A stretch of DNA of 64,000 bases from Acinetobacter zhairuonensis (lineage in GTDB: Bacteria > Pseudomonadota > Gammaproteobacteria > Pseudomonadales > Moraxellaceae). The DNA lies in NCBI RefSeq assembly GCF_022601715.1, contig NZ_JAKVIM010000015.1, positions 1 to 64,000 on the forward strand. Direction: 5' to 3'. Positions 54,564 to 63,986 of this stretch are shown in pieces. A program made the translations under genes and the position numbers. Within the stretch, counting starts at the first letter, position 1. Each line of letters opens with the position of its first letter. The notes below the pieces were generated by a model. That model worked only from the letters and a program-made list of their open reading frames with translations. It ran no database searches and was not told the origin of the DNA.

Positions 54564-55226
54564 ATGAGTTATGTTATTTCACTCAAGTTGAAATCAGAAA
54601 CCCATCAACGTTTTCAGGATATCTTTGAGCAATTAAATCAAGGGCAAAGCGAGAGTATTGCCAAGGCACTGGGTGAGGTACTGGCAGACATTTCCTATGA
54701 GGTGATTGATCAGGTCTTTGGCGAGATTACCCATATTTCACTATCGGGAGATAATGAATCTGCCAAGGTTATTCAGCATATTATGGAAACCACGCGTAAA
54801 TATATGCCATGGTCAGTGTCATTTTTTGGCAATGAACGCCTATTGCCCATAGTGAATTATTTACATGAGCTGATGTACCAAAAAGACGGGGAATACTATT
54901 TGTCCTATCAGGTTGATCCAGATAATGTCAAAGAATTACTGGTTTTTGCCGAACAGATGCAGCAGGGCGATAATACCGCGGTGATTCCTGCCTTACATGC
55001 CTTTACCCAAATTGTGGATCAGGGCGTGACTCATCTGATTCGTATTCCGAAACAAATGCTGAAATTTAATGTGGTGGTGGATAAAACCTTAAACGGTGTA
55101 ATCCATGTGACTACGCAAATGGGTTATAAGCGTTTTGATAAACTGGGCACGCAATACGATGCCAAAACCATGAGTCATTATTTCAATCATTTCCTTGTTT
55201 TTTTAGGAAATTCAACCAACAATTAG
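54564..55226 (+). CDS. Conserved hypothetical protein (220 aa)
   Basis: A soluble mixed alpha/beta protein without signal peptide or membrane segments and with no motif I can name. It starts with an AAGGAAAAAAT-type leader 13 bases before ATG and lies 34 bp before an SDR gene, so the two may be cotranscribed. It is divergent from valS. Its base composition is like its neighbours, suggesting a core Acinetobacter gene. Confidence 0.7.
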   Translation: MSYVISLKLKSETHQRFQDIFEQLNQGQSESIAKALGEVLADISYEVIDQVFGEITHISLSGDNESAKVIQHIMETTRKYMPWSVSFFGNERLLPIVNYLHELMYQKDGEYYLSYQVDPDNVKELLVFAEQMQQGDNTAVIPALHAFTQIVDQGVTHLIRIPKQMLKFNVVVDKTLNGVIHVTTQMGYKRFDKLGTQYDAKTMSHYFNHFLVFLGNSTNN

Positions 55227-55260
55227 TACATAAGCCGCAATAGCATCAGGATAGTGGATC

Positions 55261-56067
55261 ATGGCAAAGCGTGACAGTTTAGAAAATAAAGTGGTATGGA
55301 TTACTGGGGCATCTTCAGGTTTAGGTAAAGCCTTGGCACAGGAGTGCGCCTTACAAGGTGCACAAGTGGTATTAACCGCTCGTCGTTACGAAGAATTGGA
55401 AAAGGTACGTGTGGGATTACTCAATCCGGATCAACATCTTTCCATTGCGATGGACATTACCAATGAAGCCCAAGTGTTACATGCTTATGAGCAACTTCTA
55501 GCTGCCAAAGGACGCATCGATTGGCTAATCAATAATGCAGGTCTCAGTCAGCGCGCTTTAATTTCTGAAACGACCATGCAGACTGAACGCACCATCATGG
55601 AAGTGGATTACTTCTCGCAGGTGTTTCTGACAAAAACCGTATTGCCGACTTTTATCAAGCAAAAATCAGGGCGAGTGGTGTTTGTTTCGAGTATTGCTGG
55701 TTTGGTTGGTGTGCAATACCGTGCTTCGTATTCTGCGGCAAAAGGCGCCATTCATATGTGGGCAAACAGTTTAAGGGCTGAAGTCGCAGATCAAGGGATT
55801 GATGTATCCGTAGTTTTCCCTGGGTTTGTCAAAACCAATGTCTCCATTAATGCTTTGAATGGTGCAGGGCAGGCACAAGGTTTTGACAATGAAGTTACAG
55901 CCAATGGTCTAGAGGCAGATGAATTTGCGCAAGAAACCGTGAAGGCTTTAATGAAAGGGGATGAGTATATTGTTGTGGGTGGACGTAAGGAAACCTTAGC
56001 GGTATTGATCTCGCGCCTATCACCAAGTGCGTTATACCGTATGATTCGTAAAGCTAAAGTCAAATAA
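55261..56067 (+). CDS. Short-chain dehydrogenase/reductase
   Basis: The 268-residue classical SDR has cofactor motif TGASSGLG (residues 15-22), NNAG, and catalytic Ser (VSSIAG) with YSAAK. The cofactor-region Arg in TARRYEEL suggests NADP. The C-terminus is basic (RMIRKAKVK) and slightly hydrophobic, as in DHRS7-like membrane-associated SDRs. The substrate is unknown. Confidence 0.88.
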   Translation: MAKRDSLENKVVWITGASSGLGKALAQECALQGAQVVLTARRYEELEKVRVGLLNPDQHLSIAMDITNEAQVLHAYEQLLAAKGRIDWLINNAGLSQRALISETTMQTERTIMEVDYFSQVFLTKTVLPTFIKQKSGRVVFVSSIAGLVGVQYRASYSAAKGAIHMWANSLRAEVADQGIDVSVVFPGFVKTNVSINALNGAGQAQGFDNEVTANGLEADEFAQETVKALMKGDEYIVVGGRKETLAVLISRLSPSALYRMIRKAKVK

Positions 56068-56091
56068 GTTGTCACTGATCTCATTTGAATT

Positions 56092-56124
56092 AAACGGGCT
56101 AGAAACGATTCAGCCCGTTTTTTT
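56092..56124. terminator. Bidirectional terminator
   Basis: AAACGGGCT (56092-56100) and AGCCCGTTT (56112-56120) form the stem, followed by a T run to 56124. It lies between convergent genes. Confidence 0.92.
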
Positions 56125-56129
56125 ATGGT

Positions 56130-56579
56130 TTAGATGTCAGCATCTGTTTTTAAAATAGCTGTACCGTAGGCAAATACCTCGACCATCCCGCCTTGCATAC
56201 CCATTTCTGTGGTACTTAAACGTAAGCCTTGTATTTGGGTCGCCCCCATTTTCTCTGCTTCAAGTTTTAAGCGGACAATCGCTTCACGACGTGCGCGATC
56301 GACGACTGTTTCATAGCTGGTTAGTCTGCCACCCAGCAGATTTTGTAAATTGGCAATGATGTATTTGAAGTAGTCATGCGAAATCACTACATTGCTGCTG
56401 ACCATGTAGCCCAGTGCGGTATTTTGCTTAAAGCGGCTAATGTCTAAGCTGATATAGGCTAAACGCTGTTCTTGTTGCGCCAGTTGTAATAAGTGCTGCC
56501 GTTCATTGTGGCGTCCAAAGCCCCAACCGACTGCAAACAGTACGGCAAAGACAATGACTTGGAAAATTAATCCGTCCAT
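56130..56579 (-). CDS. UPF0145-like protein with N-terminal membrane anchor
   Basis: The 149-residue protein has one N-terminal hydrophobic segment (IFQVIVFAVLFAVGWGFG) and a UPF0145/YbjQ-like domain (about 60-145: SYETVVDRARREAIVRLK, MGATQIQGLRLSTTEMG, EVFAYGTA). It lies 9 bp after a second UPF0145 gene. Together they look like a duplicated pair, one membrane-bound and one soluble. Function is unknown. Confidence 0.78.
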   Translation of the reverse strand: MDGLIFQVIVFAVLFAVGWGFGRHNERQHLLQLAQQEQRLAYISLDISRFKQNTALGYMVSSNVVISHDYFKYIIANLQNLLGGRLTSYETVVDRARREAIVRLKLEAEKMGATQIQGLRLSTTEMGMQGGMVEVFAYGTAILKTDADI

Positions 56580-56588
56580 TGTGGTGCC

Positions 56589-56936
56589 TTATGCCGAAAA
56601 AGGATCAGGGATACGCTGCAGCGGTTCAACAATCACGGCTGTGCCATAGACAAACAGTTCTGAAGCACCTTGAGCAATATTTGAGGTGGAGAAACGAATG
56701 CCGACCACCGCATTTGCGCCCATGGCACGGGCTTTTTCAATCATACGGTTCATGGCTTCTTGTCGTGATTCTTCTAATAATTCGGTATATGCCGTCAGTT
56801 CACCACCGACAATATTTTTCAGTCCTGCCAGTAAGTCTCGTCCCACATGTTTACTACGCACTGTACTGCCATAGACAACATCCAGTTGTTGACGAATATG
56901 ATGACCTGGAACCGTTTCAAGATTACTTAATAGCAT
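56589..56936 (-). CDS. UPF0145 (YbjQ) family protein
   Basis: The 115-residue protein covers the whole UPF0145 domain: LDVVYGSTVRSKHVGRDL, TAYTELLEESRQEAMNRM, AMGANAVVGIRFSTSNI, ELFVYGTAV. The family is sometimes annotated as heavy-metal-binding and forms pentameric rings; its role is not established. It is first of a two-gene unit. Confidence 0.88.
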   Translation of the reverse strand: MLLSNLETVPGHHIRQQLDVVYGSTVRSKHVGRDLLAGLKNIVGGELTAYTELLEESRQEAMNRMIEKARAMGANAVVGIRFSTSNIAQGASELFVYGTAVIVEPLQRIPDPFSA

Positions 56937-57011
56937 AGATAGAATAAAACCAATCGGTTGAATTTAAATAGAATCTTGAAGATAGGAAATAACGTGCAAA
57001 AAAGCAATAAA

Positions 57012-57033
57012 AAAGCCCACCGAAGTGAGCTTT
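57012..57033 (-). terminator. Terminator of adeIJK
   Basis: Read on the minus strand, AAAGCTCAC-TTCG-GTGGGCTTT forms a stem with G-U pairs and a UUCG loop, followed by T residues. It lies 15 bp beyond the adeK stop. Confidence 0.85.
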
Positions 57034-57047
57034 GATAGGTTTAACCT

Positions 57048-58499
57048 TTATTTTGCCGCTTTGGTTTCTGCGGTAGAAGGTTGTTGCTGAATGCTGTCAC
57101 TGGTATTGGCTTTAACACCACCACCCAAAGTTTTATACAGTTCAACTTGGTTATTGAGGTTGGCTTGTTGCAATAACAACAAACTTTGTTCAGCCGAATA
57201 CGCGCTACGTTGGGAATCCAATACGGTTAAGTAATTGTCAATTCCTGCACGGAAGCGGGCATTAGAAAGTTTGTAGGTAGTATTGGTTGCTTCAACCAAG
57301 CGGCGTTGTGCTGCTAAACGGTCACCAATGTTTTCACGTGTTGCCAAGGCATCATTGACTTCACGGAATGCCGTTTGAATGGTCTGCTCATAATTAGCCA
57401 AGGCAATTTTCTGGTCAATTTCAGAAATTTTCACATTGGCTTTACGTGTGCCCCAGTCAAAAATAGGAATATCCAGACTTGGACCCAATGACCAAACGAA
57501 AGCACCTGATTTAAACAAGTCGCTTAAATCGGTAGAGGCGTAGCCCGCAGTACCGGTCAAACTGATGGTCGGATAAAGTTGTGCTTTTGCTGCACCGATA
57601 TTGGCACCCGCAGCAGAGAGTTGATATTCTGCTGTACGCACGTCAGGACGGTTGTTGAGCAAATCACTTGGTAAGCCAGCACCAATCGCAGTACTTTTGG
57701 TCACTTGAGTAACAGGTTGCTTCGCCAACAAGTTTTCAGGAACAGCTTGACCTACCAAAAGGTTAAGCAGGTTTTGTGCCTGAGCCACTTGGGTCTTGTA
57801 GTTTGCTACGTCGTTACGTGCAGTTTCGACCGAAATTTGTGCTTGACGCACAGGCAGTTCACTGTCGATCCCTACATCAAAACGCTTTTTATTCAGATTG
57901 TAAGATTCAAGCTGAGCTTTTAAAGTTTGATCTGCCAGTTTCAAATTGGCATTGGCAAATGAGTAGCTGAGCCATGCTTGCGCAACTTGACCAATCAGGG
58001 AAATTTGCGTCGCATCGCGTGAGCTTTGAGTTGCTAAATAGCTGTCTAAGGCATTGTCTTTCAGGCTACGTACACGTCCCCAAAAGTCCAACTCATACGC
58101 TGTCACCCCTAAACCAACATTATAGCTCGTCATAGGCTTTGTGTTGCTGAGCGTATCTTGACGCAGAATACTTCCACTGGCACCAATGGTCGGCAGTTGG
58201 TTGTTTTCTGTGATTTGATAGGTTTGCTGTGCACGTTGAATGTTTAAAGTCGCAGTACGCAGGTCACGGTTGTTGGCTAAAGCCATTTCAATCACTTGTA
58301 CTAGACGCGGATCAGCAAAAAAGTCTTTATACCCTTGTTCAGCTACAGATGTACCAGAAGCACTCGCTGTGTAACCTTGTGGAATATTCGCTTGAGCGAC
58401 GGGTTCTGGACCACGCATGCTTTGACACGCAGTCAAAGCAAGCGCAAGTGCCGATACCGCAATGCTACGACCTGAAATAGACCATACTTTTTGCATCAC
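57048..58499 (-). CDS. adeK: Outer-membrane efflux channel of the RND pump
   Basis: The 483-residue NodT/OprM-type protein has a lipoprotein signal (ALALTACQS), two long helical hairpins (LRTATLNIQRAQQTYQ; GIDNYLTVLDSQRSAYSAEQ) and strand segments that build a TolC-like trimer. It overlaps adeJ by 4 bases. Length and context match AdeK of Acinetobacter. It exports drugs delivered by AdeIJ. Confidence 0.93.
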   Translation of the reverse strand: MMQKVWSISGRSIAVSALALALTACQSMRGPEPVAQANIPQGYTASASGTSVAEQGYKDFFADPRLVQVIEMALANNRDLRTATLNIQRAQQTYQITENNQLPTIGASGSILRQDTLSNTKPMTSYNVGLGVTAYELDFWGRVRSLKDNALDSYLATQSSRDATQISLIGQVAQAWLSYSFANANLKLADQTLKAQLESYNLNKKRFDVGIDSELPVRQAQISVETARNDVANYKTQVAQAQNLLNLLVGQAVPENLLAKQPVTQVTKSTAIGAGLPSDLLNNRPDVRTAEYQLSAAGANIGAAKAQLYPTISLTGTAGYASTDLSDLFKSGAFVWSLGPSLDIPIFDWGTRKANVKISEIDQKIALANYEQTIQTAFREVNDALATRENIGDRLAAQRRLVEATNTTYKLSNARFRAGIDNYLTVLDSQRSAYSAEQSLLLLQQANLNNQVELYKTLGGGVKANTSDSIQQQPSTAETKAAK

Positions 58500-61400
58500 G
58501 ATGTTTGCTCCTGATTGTTTTGTGTTTTAGGTTTGTATTTGAAGATACTACGAATCCAAACGAAGAACACTGGAATGAAGAAAATACCCAACAGTGTAGA
58601 ACTAAGCACACCACCCAGTACACCGTAACCAACTGAGTGTTGGCTACCAGCACCTGCACCTGTAGAGATGGCAAGAGGCAGTACACCGAAACCGAAGGCA
58701 AGGGTCGTCATAATGATTGGACGTAAACGTAATTTTGCTGCATGCATGGTGGCTTCAAACAGGTCTTGACCTTTTTCTTGAAGCTCTTTAGCAAATTCTA
58801 CAATCAGAATTGCATTTTTCGCAGACAGACCAATAACGGCAATCATGGCGACTTGGAAATAAATGTTATTGGCAAGATTCGGGTTGTGTAATACATGGAA
58901 GCCAAAGAAGGTTAATCCAACAGCACCTACCAGACCTAGCGGAACCACCAGCATTACAGAGAATGGAATAGACCAGCTCTCGTACAACGCCGCCAAACAG
59001 AAGAAGACAATAAGTAAAGATAATGCATAGAGCGCAGGACCTTGTGAACCAGAGTCTTGTTCTTCAAGCGATAAGCCTGTCCATTCGTAGTCAAAGCCTT
59101 GCAAGCCCATCGATGGAAGTTTCTGCATAATCTCTTGCATGGCCTGCATTGCTTCACCCGAACTCACACCTGTTGCAGCAGAGCCCTGAATGTTCATTGC
59201 AGATACGCCGTTGTAACGCTCAAGACGTGGTGAACCATAGGTCCATTTACCTGTTGCAAAAGCAGAGAACGGAACCATCGTACCTGCATTGTTACGCACG
59301 TACCACTTGTTCAAATCATCAGGCATCATGCGGCTGTTCGCTTCCGCTTGTAAATACACTTTTTTAACACGACCACGGTCAATAAAGTCATTTACGTAGC
59401 TACTACCCCAAGCAATACTCATGGTGTTGTTGATGTCAGATAAGCTTACGCCCATTGCACCTGCTTGCGCTTGGTCAATGTCGATTTGATACTGTGGTGT
59501 ATCTTCCATACCATTTGGACGAACAGCCGTTAGGCGCTTGTCTTGTGCAGCCATGCCGAGAATCGCATTTCGCGCAGCAAGAAGCTTTTCATGACCTTGA
59601 CCATTCACGTCTTTCAACATGAAGTTAAAGCCTTGGCTGACACCGAGTTCAGGCATTGATGGCAATTGTAATGGATAGATCATAGATGCATCTTGAACCA
59701 TGCCATTCAAACGCATTGCACGACCAATCAACGCACCAATCTGCGTATCCGCACTGGTACGTTCATCCCAGTCTTTCAATCGAACAAAGGCAATACCTTG
59801 GTTCTGACCTTGACCTGTAAATGAGAAGCCCGCAACGGTAAATACCGATTGAACGCTTTTATCTTCTTGTTTCAAGAAGTAGTCATTCACAGTATCCATT
59901 GTGTTCGAGGTACGCTCAAGCGATGCATTTGGTGGTAATTGTACCAGTGTCATGATAATACCCTGATCTTCATCAGGTAAGAATGCAGACGGTAAACTAC
60001 GCAGCAACAATACAAAGATACCAATGATGACCGCATAAAATATTCCTGAGAACACTTTATGGTGAGTCATACGGTTGACACCATTTTGATAGCTTTGCGA
60101 AATACGTTCAAAGCTGCGGTTAAACCAGCGGAAAAAGCGTGCAATAGGATTATTGCTGACAGGCTTGTTCGGATCGTGCTGTTTTAAGACAGTTGCACAG
60201 AGTGCAGGGGTGAACGTCAAGGCAACGATTAATGAAATGATCATTGCGGTCACAAGTGTGATGGAGAACTGACGATAAATTACCCCTGTGGTGCCCGAGA
60301 AGAACGCCATTGGAATAAATACCGCACTCAATACGCTGGTAATCCCGATTAAGGCACCAGAAATCTGTTGCATTGAGTTTTCGGTCGCGGTGACAGGATC
60401 AAGATGTTCTTCCTGCATGATCCGTTCAACGTTTTCCACCACAACAATCGCATCATCGACCAGAAGACCAATTGCCAATACCATGGCAAACATGGTTAAG
60501 GTGTTGATGGTAAAGCCAAAGATGTTGATGACTGCAAATGTTCCGAGTACAACCACAGGAACTGCAAGTGTTGGAATGATCGTCGCACGCCAGTTTTGTA
60601 GGAACAAGAACATGACGATGAAGACCAGTGCCACAGCTTCAATTAAGGTATGAAGAACGTTTTCAATCGATAACTTAACGAATGGCGTGGTGTCATAGGC
60701 AATTTCATCTTTCAGACCAGCTGGATAGCTTGGGCGTAATTTTGCTAAAGCCGCTTCTACCGCTTCAGCAGTATCCAATGCGTTTGCACCTGTGGATAAG
60801 CGAATCGCAATACCACCCGCTTCTTTACCATTGTATTTAGAATCAAACTGATAAGTTTCTGAGCCCAATTCCACACGTGCTACATCGCCCAAACGAACTT
60901 GCGCACCTGAAGATGTATTTTTCAGGAAAATATTACGGAATTGTTCAGGGGTTTGTAGCATGGTTTGCGAGTTAATGGTCGCATTGATCATTTGACCTTT
61001 GACTGCAGGTGCACCCCCCAATTGACCCACTGCAACCTGAGCATTTTGTGCTGAAATTGCAGAAGAAACATCAGAAGGAGTCAACTGATAAGTATTCAGT
61101 TTGGCTGGATCTAACCAGATACGCATTGAGTACTGACCACCAAACACCTGAACCTCACCGACACCAGGAACACGGCTCAGCGGATCCTTAATGTTGGCAT
61201 TCACGTAGTCTTTAATGTCAGCACCTGAAAGCTTGCCATCAGGAGAGTAAAATGAAACAACCTGTAGGAAGCTTGCCCCAGATTTTTTAACCGTGATCCC
61301 TTGACGCTGTACAATTTCAGGTAACGATGCTGTCGCTGTTTGTAGTTTGTTCTGAACTTGTACCTGCGCAATATCCGCATCGACGCCTTGGTTAAAGTTC

Positions 61401-61675
61401 ACATCAATCGCAATACTACCGTTCGACAAACTTTGCGAACTGATATAACGCAAACCATCCAGACCATTTAACTGCTGTTCAATGACCTGCGTTACCGAGT
61501 TTTCAATGGTTTCAGCAGAAGCACCTGGATAGTTTGCTGAGATTGAAATTTTCGGTGGCGCAATCGTCGGATATTGCGCAATTGGCATTCCTGTTAGCGT
61601 GATAATCCCCGCCAACATAATCACCAGTGCAATCACCCACGCAAAAATGGGGCGATGAATAAAAAATTTAGCCAT
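58496..61675 (-). CDS. adeJ: RND multidrug efflux transporter
   Basis: The 1059-residue HAE1-family protein has 12 membrane helices, two large periplasmic loops, and the proton-relay Asp pair in AIGLLVDDAIVVVENVER. The N-terminus MAKFFIHRPIFAWVIALVIM is standard. Length and sequence style match AdeJ. It lies 12 bp after adeI. It pumps a broad drug range and contributes intrinsic resistance in Acinetobacter. Confidence 0.95.
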   Translation of the reverse strand: MAKFFIHRPIFAWVIALVIMLAGIITLTGMPIAQYPTIAPPKISISANYPGASAETIENSVTQVIEQQLNGLDGLRYISSQSLSNGSIAIDVNFNQGVDADIAQVQVQNKLQTATASLPEIVQRQGITVKKSGASFLQVVSFYSPDGKLSGADIKDYVNANIKDPLSRVPGVGEVQVFGGQYSMRIWLDPAKLNTYQLTPSDVSSAISAQNAQVAVGQLGGAPAVKGQMINATINSQTMLQTPEQFRNIFLKNTSSGAQVRLGDVARVELGSETYQFDSKYNGKEAGGIAIRLSTGANALDTAEAVEAALAKLRPSYPAGLKDEIAYDTTPFVKLSIENVLHTLIEAVALVFIVMFLFLQNWRATIIPTLAVPVVVLGTFAVINIFGFTINTLTMFAMVLAIGLLVDDAIVVVENVERIMQEEHLDPVTATENSMQQISGALIGITSVLSAVFIPMAFFSGTTGVIYRQFSITLVTAMIISLIVALTFTPALCATVLKQHDPNKPVSNNPIARFFRWFNRSFERISQSYQNGVNRMTHHKVFSGIFYAVIIGIFVLLLRSLPSAFLPDEDQGIIMTLVQLPPNASLERTSNTMDTVNDYFLKQEDKSVQSVFTVAGFSFTGQGQNQGIAFVRLKDWDERTSADTQIGALIGRAMRLNGMVQDASMIYPLQLPSMPELGVSQGFNFMLKDVNGQGHEKLLAARNAILGMAAQDKRLTAVRPNGMEDTPQYQIDIDQAQAGAMGVSLSDINNTMSIAWGSSYVNDFIDRGRVKKVYLQAEANSRMMPDDLNKWYVRNNAGTMVPFSAFATGKWTYGSPRLERYNGVSAMNIQGSAATGVSSGEAMQAMQEIMQKLPSMGLQGFDYEWTGLSLEEQDSGSQGPALYALSLLIVFFCLAALYESWSIPFSVMLVVPLGLVGAVGLTFFGFHVLHNPNLANNIYFQVAMIAVIGLSAKNAILIVEFAKELQEKGQDLFEATMHAAKLRLRPIIMTTLAFGFGVLPLAISTGAGAGSQHSVGYGVLGGVLSSTLLGIFFIPVFFVWIRSIFKYKPKTQNNQEQTS

Positions 61676-61687
61676 TCAGTCTACCCC

Positions 61688-62944
61688 TTATGCGTGTGAA
61701 GTAGCTTTTTGTGCAGTGTTTGATTCAGCTTGTTTTGCTTGAGGTTTTTCAGCAGTCGCTGGTGCAGATGCTGTTGGTGCTTCAGCTTGAGGTTGATATG
61801 GCTTAGTTGTTACAGTTTGACCTGCTTTCACTTTTGCAATGCCCTCGACCACAATTTTCTCACCTGTTTTAATGCCCTCAGTCACAATCCAGTCCTGACC
61901 TTGCACACCAACGGTGGTGATCGGGCGTGATTCAACCGCACCTTTCGCATCAACAATCATTGCGACCGCTTGACCTGTAGGCGTACGGGTGACGGCTGCT
62001 TGTGGCACCAAAATCGCATTTGGAATTACCCCTTGCACGATTTGTGCATTGGCAAACATCCCAGGGAGTAACAAGTGATTTGGGTTCGGGAACACGGCAC
62101 GAATTGTCACTGTCCCTGTATCCGTATTTACACTGGCATCAGAGAACGCTAAACGACCTTCGATAGGGTAGTAGCTACCATCTTCCAGTTTCAGTTTCAC
62201 ACGCGTGTTGTTACTGCTGTCTAAGCTGCCTTTGCTGAGTTGTTGACGTAAACGCAAAAGTTCAGCACTAGACTGGTTAATATCGACATAGATCGGATCT
62301 AAACGTTGAATCGTCACCAATGGATCTGTTTGATTTGCAGTCACCAATGCACCCGCAGTTACGGTTGAACGGTTGGTTTGACCTGAAATCGGTGAACGAA
62401 TGGTTGAATAACCTAGGTCAACTTCAGCATTTTTAACCTGTGCACGAGCAGCAGCGACTTGTGCTTCAGCAACTTTGACCTGCCCCACTAAATCGTCATA
62501 GTCTTGTTTTGCAACGGCATTGCTCGAAACCAGTTGCTGATAACGGTTTAGCTTGGTTCTTAATGAACTTAGGTTTGCTTCTTGTTGCAACAGGGATGCT
62601 TTCGCATTATCCAATGTTGCACGGTTAGTACGTGAGTCTAGCTCGTAAAGTGCCTGACCTTCACGGACATAACTGCCTTCAGCAAATAAGCGTTTTAAAA
62701 TAATGCCGCTGGTTTGCGGGCGAACTTCAGATACTTCAAATGCTGTGGTTCTACCAGATAACTCTACAGATTGTTCAACGCTTTGTGGTTGAGCAACAAT
62801 CACACCTACTTCAGTCGGCGGCATTTGCTGAGATGCACCAGCCTGCTGCGCATCTTTTGGATCTTTGCTACAACCAACAAGTGCAATACTTGTTGCCAAT
62901 GCGCAAGCGGTGAGGGCAGGTGCCCAAAGCTTTGCAGACATCAT
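61688..62944 (-). CDS. adeI: RND periplasmic adaptor lipoprotein
   Basis: The 418-residue membrane-fusion protein has a lipoprotein signal (IALVGC), lipoyl halves (SEVRPQTSGIILKRLFAEGS; LGYSTIRSPISGQTNRS), a helical hairpin between them, and a beta-barrel region. The C-terminal tail is Ala/Gln/Lys-rich. It couples AdeJ to AdeK. It lies 32 bp after a PAP2 phosphatase gene on the same strand, without a visible terminator between. Confidence 0.93.
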   Translation of the reverse strand: MMSAKLWAPALTACALATSIALVGCSKDPKDAQQAGASQQMPPTEVGVIVAQPQSVEQSVELSGRTTAFEVSEVRPQTSGIILKRLFAEGSYVREGQALYELDSRTNRATLDNAKASLLQQEANLSSLRTKLNRYQQLVSSNAVAKQDYDDLVGQVKVAEAQVAAARAQVKNAEVDLGYSTIRSPISGQTNRSTVTAGALVTANQTDPLVTIQRLDPIYVDINQSSAELLRLRQQLSKGSLDSSNNTRVKLKLEDGSYYPIEGRLAFSDASVNTDTGTVTIRAVFPNPNHLLLPGMFANAQIVQGVIPNAILVPQAAVTRTPTGQAVAMIVDAKGAVESRPITTVGVQGQDWIVTEGIKTGEKIVVEGIAKVKAGQTVTTKPYQPQAEAPTASAPATAEKPQAKQAESNTAQKATSHA

Positions 62945-62976
62945 TGTTCCACCTCGGATAGATTATTATCTAAAAA

Positions 62977-63582
62977 TTAATTTATTGTTTGCTTCATACG
63001 ATGTTTAAACACGATATAAAGCAGGGTAATCCAAATAAAACTTATGCTCCAACCTGCTAGGACATCCGAAGGGAAATGCACGCCCAAGTACACCCTTGAG
63101 CACCCCATTAAAATCAACCATACAATTGCAAAACTACAAATATGTGAAGACTTGGAATGGTCTCGATACAGATAAATAACTAGACAACTTAATGCGGCAG
63201 CGTAGACGCTGTGCGCACTGGGAAAAGATGCACCATAACTCTGAACTAAATGCAGCATTTCAGGTGGTCGTGGTCTTGCAATCCAGTATTTAAGTAGCCA
63301 AGCAATTGCCCCGCTTCCCAACAATCCTAAACAGATCAAAAATATATCAATAAATTTTTTATACCAACTTAAGGCCAAACACCATAAGGTGGTTAAAAAA
63401 AGTACGAAAGGCATGCCGCCGATTGCTGAAAGTAGGGTTGTAATTTGATTTAGTTCTTCAGTGCGGTGAGTACTCGCCCATTCGACAATAGCAATATCGA
63501 AGGTAAGTAAAGCGGGAGTGTTTAAAATCAAGACACTGAAAAATAATAAAAAACAACCAATAATTAACAGCATGTATGGCAT
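62977..63582 (-). CDS. PAP2-family phosphatase upstream of adeIJK
   Basis: The 201-residue membrane protein has six hydrophobic segments and intact PAP2 motifs: KYWIARPRP, SFPSAHS, and SRVYLGVHFPSDVLAGW. It likely dephosphorylates undecaprenyl diphosphate or phosphatidate at the membrane. The 32-bp gap to adeI suggests cotranscription with the pump. Its own upstream region contains a TetR-type dyad. Confidence 0.9.
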   Translation of the reverse strand: MPYMLLIIGCFLLFFSVLILNTPALLTFDIAIVEWASTHRTEELNQITTLLSAIGGMPFVLFLTTLWCLALSWYKKFIDIFLICLGLLGSGAIAWLLKYWIARPRPPEMLHLVQSYGASFPSAHSVYAAALSCLVIYLYRDHSKSSHICSFAIVWLILMGCSRVYLGVHFPSDVLAGWSISFIWITLLYIVFKHRMKQTIN

Positions 63583-63635
63583 GCATTAACCTCTTGTTCG
63601 TTTAACCGGACTTCCCCAGCTAAGATCTGGATCAA

Positions 63636-63655
63636 AGTGTACTAGTCAGTACACT
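63636..63655. promoter_or_regulatory. TetR-type dyad upstream of PAP2-adeIJK
   Basis: AGTGTACT (63636-63643) and AGTACACT (63648-63655) are perfectly inverted around four bases, 54 bp before the PAP2 start. The TACT-N4-AGTA form is typical of TetR-family operators, and adeIJK is known to be repressed by the TetR protein AdeN in A. baumannii. The T run to the right could also make it a plus-strand terminator. Confidence 0.55.
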
Positions 63656-63716
63656 TTTTTTCAAGCCTGTGTGAACTCGGTTAAATTTCTCTATTGTAAA
63701 GTGGAAATATAACAAA

Positions 63717-63986
63717 TCATTTACTTAAAGTTTTGTGCGTATTTGTAGTTTCTTCAACAACTAAAGGCGTTTTTGGCGGCCAGAAAAAGTCACTTGGACG
63801 GGTTAAAAAGTGGGTCAATACTAATTTCGCTAACGGCTTCCATTGTTCAAAACGTACTCGACGTGCTCTTAACGCAACAATAATGGTGAGCGTGAAACTC
63901 ACAAACAAGTTGGTTAAGCCAATTAAAAGTACACCCAAAAAGGAAACAAAAATCAGGCCAATATCCGGACTGTCGTTAATATTCAT
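63717..63986 (-). CDS. Small membrane protein (about 89 aa), possibly extending beyond the window
   Basis: ATG 63986 is preceded by AAGG; the frame remains open to the window end, so an earlier start is possible. The product has one or two hydrophobic segments (GLIFVSFLGVLLIGLTNLFV and SFTLTIIVALRA) and a basic-then-polar tail. No family was recognised. It lies upstream of the PAP2-adeIJK unit on the same strand. Confidence 0.55.
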   Translation of the reverse strand: MNINDSPDIGLIFVSFLGVLLIGLTNLFVSFTLTIIVALRARRVRFEQWKPLAKLVLTHFLTRPSDFFWPPKTPLVVEETTNTHKTLSK

